Shown: positions 12,170-22,688 of the stretch, one piece after another
Numbering within the stretch: the stretch's first letter is position 1
Layout of the letters: each line of letters starts with the position of its first letter
DNA from: Scleroderma bovista
Lineage: Eukaryota > Basidiomycota > Agaricomycetes > Boletales > Sclerodermataceae
Assembly: GCA_037178675.1 (NCBI GenBank)
Contig: JAYMGJ010000753.1
Coordinates: 1 to 42,244 of the forward strand
Direction of reading: 5' to 3'
DNA length: 42,244 bases
The notes under the pieces: generated by a model
Told to the model about the DNA's origin: nothing
Database searches by the model: none
Seen by the model: only the letters and a program-made list of their open reading frames with translations
Position numbers and translations under genes: made by a program

Positions 12170-12327
12170 CTAGACAAGAGTCACAAAAAGACTCAGTACT
12201 TCTGTGCAAACAGAGACTTCATTTAACTAACCTAGACAAGAGTCACAAAAAGACTACATAGGTCAGTATTATAGTAAATGAATGTGTAGAGTAGCCTTAC
12301 CTCAGTACTTCTGTGCAAACAGAGACT
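12170..12327 (-). repeat. Tandem 49-bp repeat, one copy with and one without an intron-like block
   Basis: Read on the minus strand, copy 2 (12327-12232) has AGTCTCTG...TACTGAG, then a 47-base block, then TCTTTTTGTG...GTCTAG. Copy 1 (12218-12170) has the same two flanks joined directly. The 47-base block (12302-12256) starts GTAAGG, contains CTGAC about 10 bases before its end, and ends TATGTAG, so it fits a short fungal intron exactly. The flanks are identical in both copies and only 13 bases separate the copies. Confidence 0.85.
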
Positions 12328-12629
12328 GAGGTACGAAACGAAAGAAAACATCCTATAAAGAATGACCGTGATTATGTAAGGAATGCTCGGCATGTCCATA
12401 CTAAGAATAAGGAAAAATGGTACTGTAGGGACTGGGAATTTCAACATAATGAAGCACTGAAAATCAGCATCCCTGGATGTCATTCAGCATCTGAGTCAGT
12501 GTCCAAGGCACTGCTTTTGAGTGTCTTGGCCAGTTATTATCAGATGCATTAGCACTACTTTTCAGTGTAGAAGTTACTCAATCCAGCCAGATGCCATTGG
12601 TTTTCATCAGGGAACTTATCAGCCATTCT

Positions 12630-13586
12630 CATCAGCAAAAGTGGCCAAGGAGAGCTGACCACCATCTTGCCAGGCTGGCACCCCTAGGACCCTGACTCCT
12701 CAAGCCCTTGGCCTCAAGCCCCTCACTGCAACAATCTGCTCTGTCTCAAAGACTCCATATACCATACTTTCACCACCTATATCCTAGTGATGAGCTCAAG
12801 AGGGTCACCCACCCTCCTGATGACCCACCTGCTGAGGCCCTCCCTGACAAGGGCCTCCACTACCAGCATCACTACCAGAAGACAGACCAGTGCCTACAGA
12901 AGCCTGGACACAGGATTATTGAGAGAAAACATGTTGAAGCCTCCCACCTTCTCCTCATCCATCACAACAGTCTCCACTGCTCAGAACTTCCTTGCTGAAC
13001 ACTCTCTGTTGTCTTAACCATCAGCAACTTAACAAATTTTCTGAAACAACTTATTTGTCTGGAAAGGGCTGAAATAGTCTGGAGGGTCTTAAGGATCTGA
13101 GATATCTGAGAATTTTTGGGTATCAGACTGGCCAACTACCTCAAGTTTCTCATCAGCAAACCAACCCTTTTGATTAGCCAAGCTGACAGCATTTGACAGT
13201 GCTTAGCCACCCACCCAGGCTGTCTGACTCTGTACCAGTCTGGTTCAGCCCATTATTCACTCCATTGTATCAGTAAAGTAAAAAAATAAATTTATTAGTA
13301 CTACAAATACAATACAGTGTGGGTCATTCAAAATACATCAGCAAACTGACCCATGCCCTGTACAGTCTGTACAGCTGATTACAGAAAACTACAGCAAGGT
13401 ACCCAGTAATACAGGGCTGTACAGAAAATGGACAAAAAAACTGGCCTATAAACCTTGCCTAAAAATTTCACTGAACCTTCTTTGTATCAAAAATAAGCTT
13501 TTTACATACCAGGTTTGACTGTGGACACTGAATTGCTCATGTGATATGTCAAAACTTGGGGTGGCAAAAGTGCTGTTTTGCTGATG
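12630..13586. mobile_element. Candidate non-autonomous element with CATCAGCAAAA ends
   Basis: The left end reads CATCAGCAAAAGTGG at 12630 and the right end is its inverted counterpart ...GTTTTGCTGATG ending at 13586. The first 11 bases are the same as those of the large Plavaka element at 14150-26991, so this may be a short relative mobilised by the same transposase. The 957 bp hold no recognisable gene. No target duplication of 4-9 bases is visible, and further direct CATCAGCAAA motifs near 13155 and 13336 show that the structure is nested or rearranged. Confidence 0.35.
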
Positions 13587-14149
13587 TAGGCAACTTGACT
13601 ATAGCAAAAAATTAAATTGTATCTACACCTTCAATACACCTCATGCTGGTATTTAAACTATATAGACATACAGTAGTGTGCTAGAGCTTGAAGGCTATCT
13701 GAACAGAATATTGAATTTCTCACTTTTTCAAAGTTGAGTTCCCCTGAAAGTGGACTTGAGCTGGAGACTGCTGGAGTTACTATATATGGACATTGGAAGA
13801 CCAGACCACCAGCTCCATAATCAGTTGAGCAACACATCAACATTCATCATTACCATAGGTCCACAGTGGCAATGAGACTTGTATTTCTTGACTGCAAATT
13901 CAGCTTGTCATGTGTTTAAACCATTTCTGTTGACATGTGAGGCAAAAAAATGGTGATCAATGAGTGATGTTCTGTACCTGCCATAAGCATCCTAATGGGA
14001 GGCAATATCCACAACAGGGAGATTGTGGACAATGCACAGTGGGCTCTATTCAAATGATAATGAAGTTTTAACTCACTTGAAGTAGATGGTTTGAGCCCAT
14101 GCACCTGTGTAGGCCATATGTGATGGCCAGATGAGGTGATATTCACCCA

Positions 14150-14169
14150 CATCAGCAAAACTACAGCTG
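14150..14169 (+). repeat. Left terminal inverted repeat of the Plavaka-type element
   Basis: CATCAGCAAAACTACAGCTG; matches the inverted right end in 19 of 20 bases. The single mismatch is TpG here against CpG in the right end. Confidence 0.7.
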
Positions 14170-14578
14170 TCTTGGAACAAGTTAATTACTTGGCATTTGG
14201 TGACCAAGTCAAAATAAGATATTAAGTCACCTAAGTGACATAAGCCATTACTGCTGAAATGCTTGGTGACTTGCTCAGCTTATAGGTGTAGGCTTAATTC
14301 ACAAAGCATTCAAAGTTCACAAGTATTCAAGTCACAAAGTTCACCAAGTTCACCAAGTATCGAAGTACATTAGGTACAATACTGTATTAAAAATGGGTGG
14401 ATGCAAAGAGAAATTGACAGCACGAAACATGATTAAAAATGATGGTAAGGGAAAATCAGTGACAAGAAACAGATTAAAAGCAGATGGCACGAAGCATGAT
14501 AAAAAAAAAGGCAGGACAGCAATGCAAGTACTAGAGCAGAGTTCAGTGAGAGGAAGTGTTGTGCGGCTGTGTGAGGGG

Positions 14579-14608
14579 ACAGCCGGAGGGACAGAGTGGT
14601 AAGAAGCA
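14579..14608. repeat. 30-bp direct repeat flanking LTR-like copy A
   Basis: ACAGCCGGAGGGACAGAGTG and the following ten bases recur exactly at 16954-16983. Removing copy A and one GCGC leaves the two as neighbouring units about 40 bp apart, so the element landed inside a short tandem repeat. Confidence 0.8.
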
Positions 14609-14611
14609 TGT

Positions 14612-14615
14612 GCGC
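14612..14615. repeat. Target site duplication (GCGC), left of LTR-like copy A
   Basis: GCGC directly before the element; the matching copy is at 16947-16950. Confidence 0.7.
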
Positions 14616-16946
14616 TGTGCGCCTAAGTGAGGGAAGAGGTCAGAACAACCAACAACCAACACCAAATGACAGCAATATGTGAGTGGTGGTCTTCCTTTGC
14701 GTTTCTGGTATTTAATCTCCTCAGGGGGATGTGCTGCACGCCTTCAGGCAGGATGCAGGAGGGAAGGGAAGGGCTTCTGATGGGGAATAGATGCGACTGG
14801 GGATGGTATTGACTCCTCTTCAGCCTACCACAGTGGTTAGAAAGAGTCCTGGGATAGAAGAGTGATGATAGATTGATGACAGGGGTGTAACAGCAGTGAT
14901 GGAGCAACAGGGAAGCAAGGGGACAGTTCCTGCTTCAAGAATGTGATGGACAGTGATGGGATAGAGTGGACAGTGATGCTAGACTGCACTTCAGCCTAGA
15001 GAAATGATCAGATACAAGAAACAGCAATATAGGAGCTTTAGGCCAGCACTGAGTGACCTACAAGTCCAAAGACAGAGATAGAGCTTATAGACAGTGAGGG
15101 AGAGTGAATGTGGTCGCTTTATTGAGGGGGAAGCAGACACTTCCTTGCAGCCTTTGGCTGCTGGTTTATATACAGGAGGGGCTGTGGCCCTGTAAGCACA
15201 AATGACTAAGTGCTTGGTAAGAGATTGGTAAGAAATTGGTAAGCGATTGATAAGCAGTGTAATCAGGCTGAGTCATCGATGGGGAGAGCCTGAACAAGCT
15301 GCTGAGCCAAGGGAAAGAGCAAAAACATAGGTAAAAAGGGGTGTATAACCAAGAATATGGAAAAATCATTGCATGGGGCCCAAAAGAGAGGGGGGGAAAG
15401 CAGGGGATGAGTAGATCGAAGCTAAATGAGCATATGCGATGACATAATGCATATGAATCATTGGGGCATGAGTCATGAATTGATAAGCAGCATGATAAGC
15501 ATGATTTGAAGGATGATTGGTAAGTGATTGGTAAGGGGAGTAATGGGGATTAGTAATGCCAAGAGGGGATGAATAATGCGCAGCAGAGTGAGTCAGAGTG
15601 AGCCAGAGTGACTCTGTGTGACTCAGAAAGAAGGGAAGCACAACCTATGATTTATTGAACTTTAGATCTGGAGATGAGCTTCTGAAGCAGTGCCACTGAT
15701 GGGAGTGGCTGGGGGATAATAAAAGAATTGATCCGACCAGAAGAGCAGTGTCAGGGGGCCTGGAATGACAAGTAGAGTCACAGCTGGTCACAGAGTGTCA
15801 CAAATCCCTTGGATTGAGCTTCTGTAGAGCAAAAACGCGAAATTTGGTGCTCCCGAAGTGCAGTCTTCCCTTGAGCAGTAAGGGGAAGGTTCTGTACTCT
15901 ATTAGGACTTCTAAGAAGGGTTCTAGAGCACTGTTTCATTTGTGTTTGTTGCGGGATAGCAGGGAAGAGAATTGCAAGTAGCGGATTCGACGTGTCCAGG
16001 GAAGCGAGATGAATGATGGAGGGAGATGGATGTGACAGGACTCTGGGATGAAAGGACCATATGCAGAGGACTCAGGAGACACAGAGACGACCAGGTATGA
16101 ATTTTCAAGTCTAACGATAGACTTGAGACGACCAAAGTATGTGCGCGACGCAGGACTGACAAGGAGAATGCGCTGACCGAGAACAAGAGGGACTGAGGGA
16201 GCAGGCTGGGAAGATATGTACCAGACAGTACACAGGAGCTCAGGGAGAGGCTGTCCCAAGAGCAGGACATAGTTGAGGTCTGCTGCAATAGCGGAGAAAC
16301 GTTCCAGAGAAAATGCGGACTCCATAGTGAGTGATGAAGCGGGTGTCTGGATTGCGGGTGGAATATCTCCGTGGGAAATGAACGGATTTACGTCGGAACT
16401 TGACAGGCAGATAGACCATGGTCTAGGCTCCATGATGGTATAGTCACATGATTGATAGCTTCAAAAATGGCGGAGCTATTCAAAATATCGGAATGCCGGC
16501 ACTGGGCGCCTAAATTTGACATTTGGGCACTAAAAATGATTCTTCCTTTTCTCCTTCGTTTCTCCTTCGTTTCTCCTGCTTCTTTGGTTGTTCTTGTATG
16601 GGAGTTGGACTGCAGTAGGTTGCATTCCTCTCTCATACTGAAATGATTATCAATCCTTGGATTCTTCTGCTTCTTGGCGGTTCTCGTGCGATAGATGACT
16701 GTCCATGTTGGCATTCATCTCTCGCATCAGGATAGTCATTCTTGTGCGATAGATGGCTACAACGAGCTTGTATTCATTCTTCGCATAAGGATAGTCATGA
16801 CTTTGCGTGATATGGATAGCGAGGGCTGTCTGTATCCCTCAAGTCGGGACAATCTTTCAACAGATCTTGGGTGTGCGTTCTTCGCATTAGTTTCATCGGC
16901 TAACTTTCTCCATGTCCACAGTACCAAACACGTTTGGTGCGTGACA
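14616..16946 (-). mobile_element. LTR-like element, copy A (minus), with GCGC target duplication
   Basis: Inverted relative of copy B (20588-22688). Read on the minus strand it begins TGTCACGCACCAAAC at 16946 and ends at 14616 with the inverse of TGTGCGCCTAAGTGAG, so it has the TG...CA ends of an LTR. GCGC occurs directly on both sides (14612-14615, 16947-16950). A 7-bp palindrome ACCAAAC/GTTTGGT sits close to the 5' end. A TATATAAA box lies at 15172-15165, about 550 bases from the 3' end, the same place as in copy B. Downstream of it are repeated TTACCAAT words. It carries one conserved small open frame but no polymerase or integrase. A solo LTR of a large unknown retrotransposon is the simplest reading; an unusual non-autonomous element is possible. 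Confidence 0.75.
15936..16325 (-). CDS. Conserved small protein of the LTR-like element, copy A
   Basis: About 129 residues from the ATG at 16325 (MESAFSLERFSAIAADL; the frame stays open upstream to 16433). Roughly three quarters of the residues match the copy B product at 21120, with mostly conservative changes (V/I, K/R, E/D), which hints at a protein under past selection. Recognisable core: LLLGQPLPE, SSQPAPSVPL, LGQRILLVSPASR, LVVSVSPE, SAYGPF. No known family, no membrane segment and no zinc motif. It lies upstream of the TATA-like box, in what would be U3. Function unknown. Confidence 0.5.
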   Translation of the reverse strand: MESAFSLERFSAIAADLNYVLLLGQPLPELLCTVWYISSQPAPSVPLVLGQRILLVSPASRTYFGRLKSIVRLENSYLVVSVSPESSAYGPFIPESCHIHLPPSFISLPWTRRIRYLQFSSLLSRNKHK

Positions 16947-17074
16947 GCGCGGAACAGCCGGAGGGACAGAGTGGTAAGAAGCACGTGTGCGGAACAGCGG
17001 GCATATGCAGGAGAGAAACGAAATGTCAATGGTCAGTCCAGAATAGCTATGATCATGAATGGCTAGTGCACCAG

Positions 17075-19452
17075 TCAACGAAAATCATAGAAATCCATGG
17101 CACTGTCCTCCTCATCCGAGATGCTGACAGGAATTTTATCTTTCCCCTTTGCGCTGATTTTCACGTAGCACTCTGTTTCCTCGACGATTTTCATGAAATT
17201 TTCATCTGAAAGTTCCGTAATCGGCCGCAGATATTTCCTTGACATGTCGCCCCATGTTTGAACATTGAATCCGCATCCCTCACCATCTGGAATGATGGCC
17301 TCCCATGTTGAAAGCATGTTGGGTTTCAAAACGATTCCACGCTTCTGTGGCTTCATTCCGGGTTGGATTTGATTGAGCTGTAGGTGGCCATGCGCGGCTA
17401 AGGACAAGGCTCGATAAACCTAAACAAGTTAGTTGATCAGTAACAATGCAACAGGATGAACTTACGGCGGTGACAGAAAGAGCAAGCCCTACTTGTGCTG
17501 TAATGCTTTCGCTATCTAACGCGGGGATCTGCACACTGCCGGCCACAAAGTTGAAGTGCGAGGCAAATGTCTGTAAAATAAAAGGGTTTTGCCAAATCCC
17601 TGTCCATTCCTACAAAACATTAGATCAGATAGCGACAGTATTATACAACACACCTTATAGTCGTCACCATCATTGTGGTTGAATAAGAAACGGTTGCGGT
17701 GGAGCATGGCCCCTGCAAATTCTTCGCGCTCTTCCTTGTCGCGAAGCTCGGGGCTCTGGATGAAGAACATCGAAACGACCATCAATGCAGTCGCCGCAAA
17801 GCCACTTCGCCATTCATTTATGCATTGTTTCGCCTACAGTCCGAAGAATAGAATTGTTGGCAATGGTGTGACAATCAAGACATTAAGCTGACTTACCACA
17901 TGATATACTGCGCCCTTCAGAGTGATCTCATGCTTGATTTTGTCGCGGTAAACCTCGTTCCAAATCAGTTGCATCACATTTTGGAATTCAGTTGGCTCAA
18001 TACTCCATGGGTCCACATAGACGCCACGCCAGGTGTTTCCGTCTTGGCATCCAGGTGGAAGGTGTTGGTTATTAAACTTACCGCTGGAACCTTTTCCTGA
18101 AAGAACTACTGCCCCATCTTGCTTCGTTTTAAGCTGTTTGGATGGGGGGCGCTGGTTGGCGGAAGAGTTTCCACATTCGACTGCCGTTGTCGGAATCAAT
18201 CACTCAGATTTATGTAGTATTAATAACATACCTTGGAGAGAGAAGACCATTTACTGCCTCTTGGTTGAGAGGGTTGGACATCCTGATGCCTGTGCTCACC
18301 ACCCTTGTCGATTGCTTCATCATCTGGGCTGAACCACAATGATACCTCACTTTTCAGAGGCCTCGCTGCTACTGAAGACCTCGCGGGAATACGTGGTTGG
18401 GAGGGTGGCGGCGGGGTGACAGAAGAGGATTGGGTGTCATCGAGATCGACGACTTCTACAGATACCTGTTCAACCGAGTCATACGAGACACTCCAGTATC
18501 AGTGATCAAGGAATAACTTACACCCCATTCTTTTATGGTCCCTTCCTGAGCAGGGTTGGTAAATTCTGTCGTATCGTCGTCTTCATTGAGGTAGGAAACA
18601 GGTTGATCTGGGCCAACGGCACTTGCAGGCGTGGCTGGTGGCTGGGTCGCAATGGAACGAGATGATCTAGTACTGCCCTTGACCTTGACCCCAAGGGACT
18701 TAGAGTGTGCAAATGAATTTGGTGCGCTTGTAACGCGGGAAGCGCTTGTTCGTGTGCTACCTGTACCACTTGTCACATTGTTCTGCGCCCAGTCCCTTAC
18801 CCTGCCAAAGCCAGCAGCACCTTCTTTCGCAGAGCTAGATGCATCGAACAGATCCCAGTAAAAAAGGACAGTTTCCGTGAGTAACAGCATCTGAAGTGAT
18901 GAGTATAGATGGAAAAATAACTAACGCCGTGCTATTCCCAGGGAATTGATGCGAAGAAGTCTGAGCAGCCTCAACAAGATCGCGTGTTGTCATCTTTTGG
19001 ACACTCTGCTTCTTCGTTTTGACAGCCTTATCAGGGACTTCTTCATCTTCCTCTCCGTCATTTCTCCCCATGTCGTCCATGCCATCGCCCAGAGAAATTT
19101 GAGCGTCCAGCTCACTGGCATCTAGAAAATGGCTCTGGTAAGTCCTATCGGCTAACCTATTTGCATCTGACTACATACCGTTTGTTGTACTAGGCTGCGC
19201 TTGGGCCGAGTGAGGCCTTGGGTGCCAACGTTTTGTCAGTAAGTTTTTCTCTGCTTCGGTTTCACTGATAAGGGTATCAGCAACTCGTTTGATGGCACGA
19301 GCTTGGGCAGCATCCTGCCTGTTTTTTTCCTGCTCGATGCGAGCATCGTCCTGACGCTTCTGCTCCGAGGTATGGTGCCTTTGCTTCATGTCCAGGACAA
19401 TTCTTCCCGGATGCTGATTAGCATTTTTGGCACAGGTGACAGGACATGACAT
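17075..19452 (-). CDS. Basidiomycete accessory gene of the Plavaka element, multi-exon
   Basis: Start chosen at ATG 19452 (MSCPVTCAKNANQHPGRIVL), because the open frame upstream overlaps the divergent transposase promoter. The first exon is Gln/Arg/Ala-rich and predicted helical (RIEQEKNRQDAAQARAIKRV). Middle exons (about 19080-18300) are Ser/Thr-rich, acidic and probably disordered (GRNDGEEDEEVPD). The C-terminal exons form a folded domain: IWNEVYRDKIKHEITLKGAV, EEREEFAGAMLHRNRFLF, GSVQIPALDSESITAQVGLA, WEAIIPDGEGCGFNVQTWGD, ending FYDFR at 17075. Introns of about 50-60 bases separate them; the exact joins between 18330 and 18200 were not resolved. I know similar architectures from agaric genomes but cannot name a domain with certainty. 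Head-to-head with the transposase, so co-expression is plausible. No stop disrupts the frames I followed. Confidence 0.6.
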
Positions 19453-20587
19453 GAGTGAGAAAAACTGGTAATGCTTGAATAGTGAGGGAGTCAGGTAATG
19501 TTGACTTTCTGTGTGCCTTTTCGATTCACAACCAAGCTCTCTTCCCATCCACTGTCAGCTTCCTTCAAGGTTCTATCCATGCCACCCTTCTTTTATCCCT
19601 TGCTCCAGCAGTCAAATGCAGCCCACCAGACGCGGATATACTGCCCATCGAATTCCCTGTCGATATGCCAGCTGTGGTCGCTGGTTTAAGTCAGCTACAG
19701 GCCTAAAGACACACTTACATTCCGTCCACAGTCATGACTTCAACGTACGCAATGACACTGAACAGCCACTTCCGCCAGATGTGGTGCAGGAATACCACGG
19801 GAAATTAACTGGTTTGTCCTCTCCATTAGTACTTTCTGTCATTAAATCACACCCCACAGGAAAGATTTGCGGTGCAAATGGCATGGATTTGCCTGAAGGC
19901 ACACCGCCTCTTCCCCACACTCCGCAGGGTCAAGATGACTGGACCCCATATCGGAACTGACTTGAGTTTGAGACCGCCAAGCACCTCTTTTCCGATGCGC
20001 AGATATCGGCAGGTAAAATCGACAACTTACTTTACTTATGGGGATTGTCTCTTGCAGTACATCAGGATAAACCACCATTCGCTGATCACAAGGACCTCTA
20101 TGAAACCATCGACTCAACCCCAATAGGTGATGCGCCATGGAAAAGCTTTGGAGTCAGGTATAATGATAGCCGTCCACCGGGAGATCTGCCCTCATGGATG
20201 GATCAGACTTATGACGTCTGGTACCGTGATCCTCGTGCGGTTATCAAGAACATTTTTTCGAATGCGGATTTTGATGGAGAAATTGACTACGTGCCATATC
20301 GTGATTTTTTGGAAGATGGCTCACGTAGATATAAGGACTTTATGTCAGGCGATTGGGCCTGGGAGCAGGCGGTGAGTAACATTTCATTAATCATTAATCA
20401 TTATGGTAGCCGTGGTTACTAACAGTCTTTCTAGGATGAAATTGCCCAAGATCCTCGAGCGGATGGGGCAACATTTGTCCCCATTATTCTTGGGAGCAAC
20501 AAAACCACCGTCTCCGTCGCCACTGGCCAGAATGACTACTGGCCGGTGTATCTTTCCATCGGCAATGTTCAGAACCATGTCCGGCGG

Positions 20588-22688
20588 TGTCACGCACCAA
20601 ACAGGTTTGGTACAGTGAACATGGAAGATAACACCTATATCGAATGATCCTTATGTGAAGGATAAGCACAACGGACCCTCATCATAGCCATCTATCGCAC
20701 AAGAAGACTATCCTGATGCGAGAGATGAATGCCAATGCAGACAGTCATCTATCGCACGAGGACTGCCAAGAAGCAGAAGAAACTGAAGGAATAACGTCAA
20801 TTGTGGTATGAGAAAGGAATGCACACGTCTGCAGTCCAACTCCCATACCAGAACGATCAAAGAAGCCAAAGAATTGATGGAGAAACGAAGGAGAAAGAGA
20901 AGAAATGATTTTTAGCACCCAAATGTCATTTTTAGGCGCCCAGTGCTGGCATTCCGATATTTTGAATAGCTCCATCGTTTCTGAAGCTATCAGGCACGTG
21001 ACTATACCGTCAGAAAGCCTAGAGCGTGGTCTATCTGCCTGTCAAGTTCCGATGCAAATCCGTTCATTTCCCACGGAGATATTCCCCCTGCAATCCAGAC
21101 GTTCACTTCATCGCTCACTATGGAGTCCGTATTTTCTCTGGATCATTTCTCCGCTATTGCTGCAGATCTCCACTATGTCCTGCTCTTAGGACAGCCTCTC
21201 CCAGAGTTCCCGTGCACTGCCTGGCACATATCTTCCCAGCCTGCTCCCTCAGTCCCTCTCATTCTCGGTCAGCGCATTCTCCTCGTCAGTCCTGCGTCAA
21301 GGATGTACTTTGGTCATCTTAGGTCTATTGTCAAGCTTGAGAAGTCTTCTCTGGTCGTCTCTGTGTCCCCTGAGCCCTCAGCCTATGGTCCCTTCCTCCC
21401 AGATACTTGCCATGTCCATCTTTCTCTGTCGTTTGTCTCACTTCCCTGGATGCGTCGAATTCAGTACTCTATCCGCTTCCCTACTTTCAGACGACGTCCC
21501 CCAGCACCATGACAGTTATTCCCCCCACTTTATAGTGCTATTAGGAAGAAGAACCCTCTCTCGTTCTTTCCCAGAAGAGAGCTCATCAAGGGAGCCCATG
21601 GTTGCGCTTCAGCGGCACTAGAACACATGCACTATACCTTAGTGTATGCTGACCCCCCCAAAAAGACCTCTGGACCCCTGGTACCCTTCTTGTGGCTGTT
21701 TTGTCTCGGATCAATCCCCCTATTAATCTCAGATCTTCCCCATTGTTGTCCCATCAAATTCCTGATGGTACACAGCCCCCCATCAAACTTCTTAGGCTGT
21801 GCATCAATGACTCCTTCTGCTGTGCAGTGACTCATCCCTTGCTTACTGATGCTCTCTTGTCATCAGTATTACTCTATCCCTTTCGCATTTTTGGTATATT
21901 ACTCAGCTGATGACTCACTCCCTTACCAATCAATCTTGTCATGCAGCTTACTCATTCCTTTACTCAGCAGCTTATTCATGCTTCCTATGCTTACTCATTC
22001 CTGCTTATCCCTTGCTTACTGATTGCTTACAAACCCCTTACAAAGCTCTTACCAATCCCTTACCAATCCTTGACAAATTCTGCTTACTCCCTTCTCTTTT
22101 TGTACTTTAATGCTGTGCCCCCCCATGTATTTAAACCCCTGGGCTCAGCCCAGTGAAAAGACCCAATTGCATGAAATTATCCCTCTCTCAGACTCTCTCA
22201 GTCAGTATCCCTTCAGTCTTTGAGTCCTTGTAGGCTTCAGTGAAGGTCTAAAGGCTCAATATTGTCAAGTTTATCCAAGTTATTCAAGATCTATTCTTTA
22301 TACTAGGCTCAAGCGGAGTCTAGGCTTCATACCAGTCAATCTTCCTTGCCTCTGGACATCAGAGGCATCCCTGCCCCTTTGCTGCACCAATCTCTAGGTG
22401 TAGTATCGCTGTTTCAGTCTCAGTCTACCCAATCCCCGCTTTGACACTTCCTAGGCTTTAGGAAGAGTCCAGACCCCCATCCCCTTCGTCTTCTATTACT
22501 CCTGTACCCCAGGAGTATCCTGCATCACTGTCTGCATCACCCTGTTGGTGTAGATCCCCTTCCCCCCTCCTCAGCACATCCTCTCTGGACACCGTGGAGG
22601 TAAACCACCACTCACACATTTTCGTAGTCCTTTGTTGGTGTTGTGTTTGGGTTATTACTCTGACCCAAATCCACACTTTGACTCACAG
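20588..22688 (+). mobile_element. LTR-like element, copy B (plus), inside the transposase, GCGG target duplication
   Basis: 2101 bp from TGTCACGCACCAAACAGG to CTTTGACTCACA, with GCGG on both sides (20584-20587 and 22689-22692). Deleting the element and one GCGG restores the transposase codons for Val-Arg-Arg-Ala-His-Arg in frame, which fixes both ends to the base. Inner landmarks match copy A: the palindrome ACCAAAC/GTTTGGT, an AGCACCCAAATGTCATTTTT block (20913), one small open frame (21120-21512), a TATTTAAA box at 22128-22135 (about 560 bases before the 3' end), and TTACCAATCC words near 22040-22070. It lacks polymerase genes. Best read as a solo LTR. Confidence 0.8.
21120..21512 (+). CDS. 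Conserved small protein of the LTR-like element, copy B
   Basis: 130 residues, MESVFSLDHFSAIAADLHY through SLPWMRRIQYSIRFPTF. The product is about three quarters identical to the copy A protein at 15936-16325 until the last dozen residues, where they diverge. Several differences are Arg/His, Thr/Met or Arg/Gln, as expected from CpG transitions; the rest are mostly conservative. No family recognised. Confidence 0.5.
   Translation: MESVFSLDHFSAIAADLHYVLLLGQPLPEFPCTAWHISSQPAPSVPLILGQRILLVSPASRMYFGHLRSIVKLEKSSLVVSVSPEPSAYGPFLPDTCHVHLSLSFVSLPWMRRIQYSIRFPTFRRRPPAP

Larger units (their letters stand above)
9292..14149. other. Long gene-poor stretch with repeat remnants
   Basis: No protein family was recognised on either strand in nearly 4.9 kb; open frames here are short, have no similarity I can name, and look fortuitous. 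Base composition is AT-richer than the genes to the left. The stretch contains the minisatellite at 11060, the intron-plus/intron-minus repeat at 12170 and the CATCAGCAAAA-ended element at 12630, annotated separately. It probably represents layers of degraded transposons. Confidence 0.6.

Noticed and set aside
15366..15641. 91-codon minus-strand frame in copy A downstream of its TATA box
   Set aside because: Rich in SHTESL/AYQSLTN from TTACCAATC-type repeats; the corresponding frame in copy B is interrupted and not conserved.
22458..22676. Minus-strand frame near the 3' end of LTR-like copy B
   Set aside because: It lies in the U5-like end that recurs in copy A and at 41563, where the frame is not kept.
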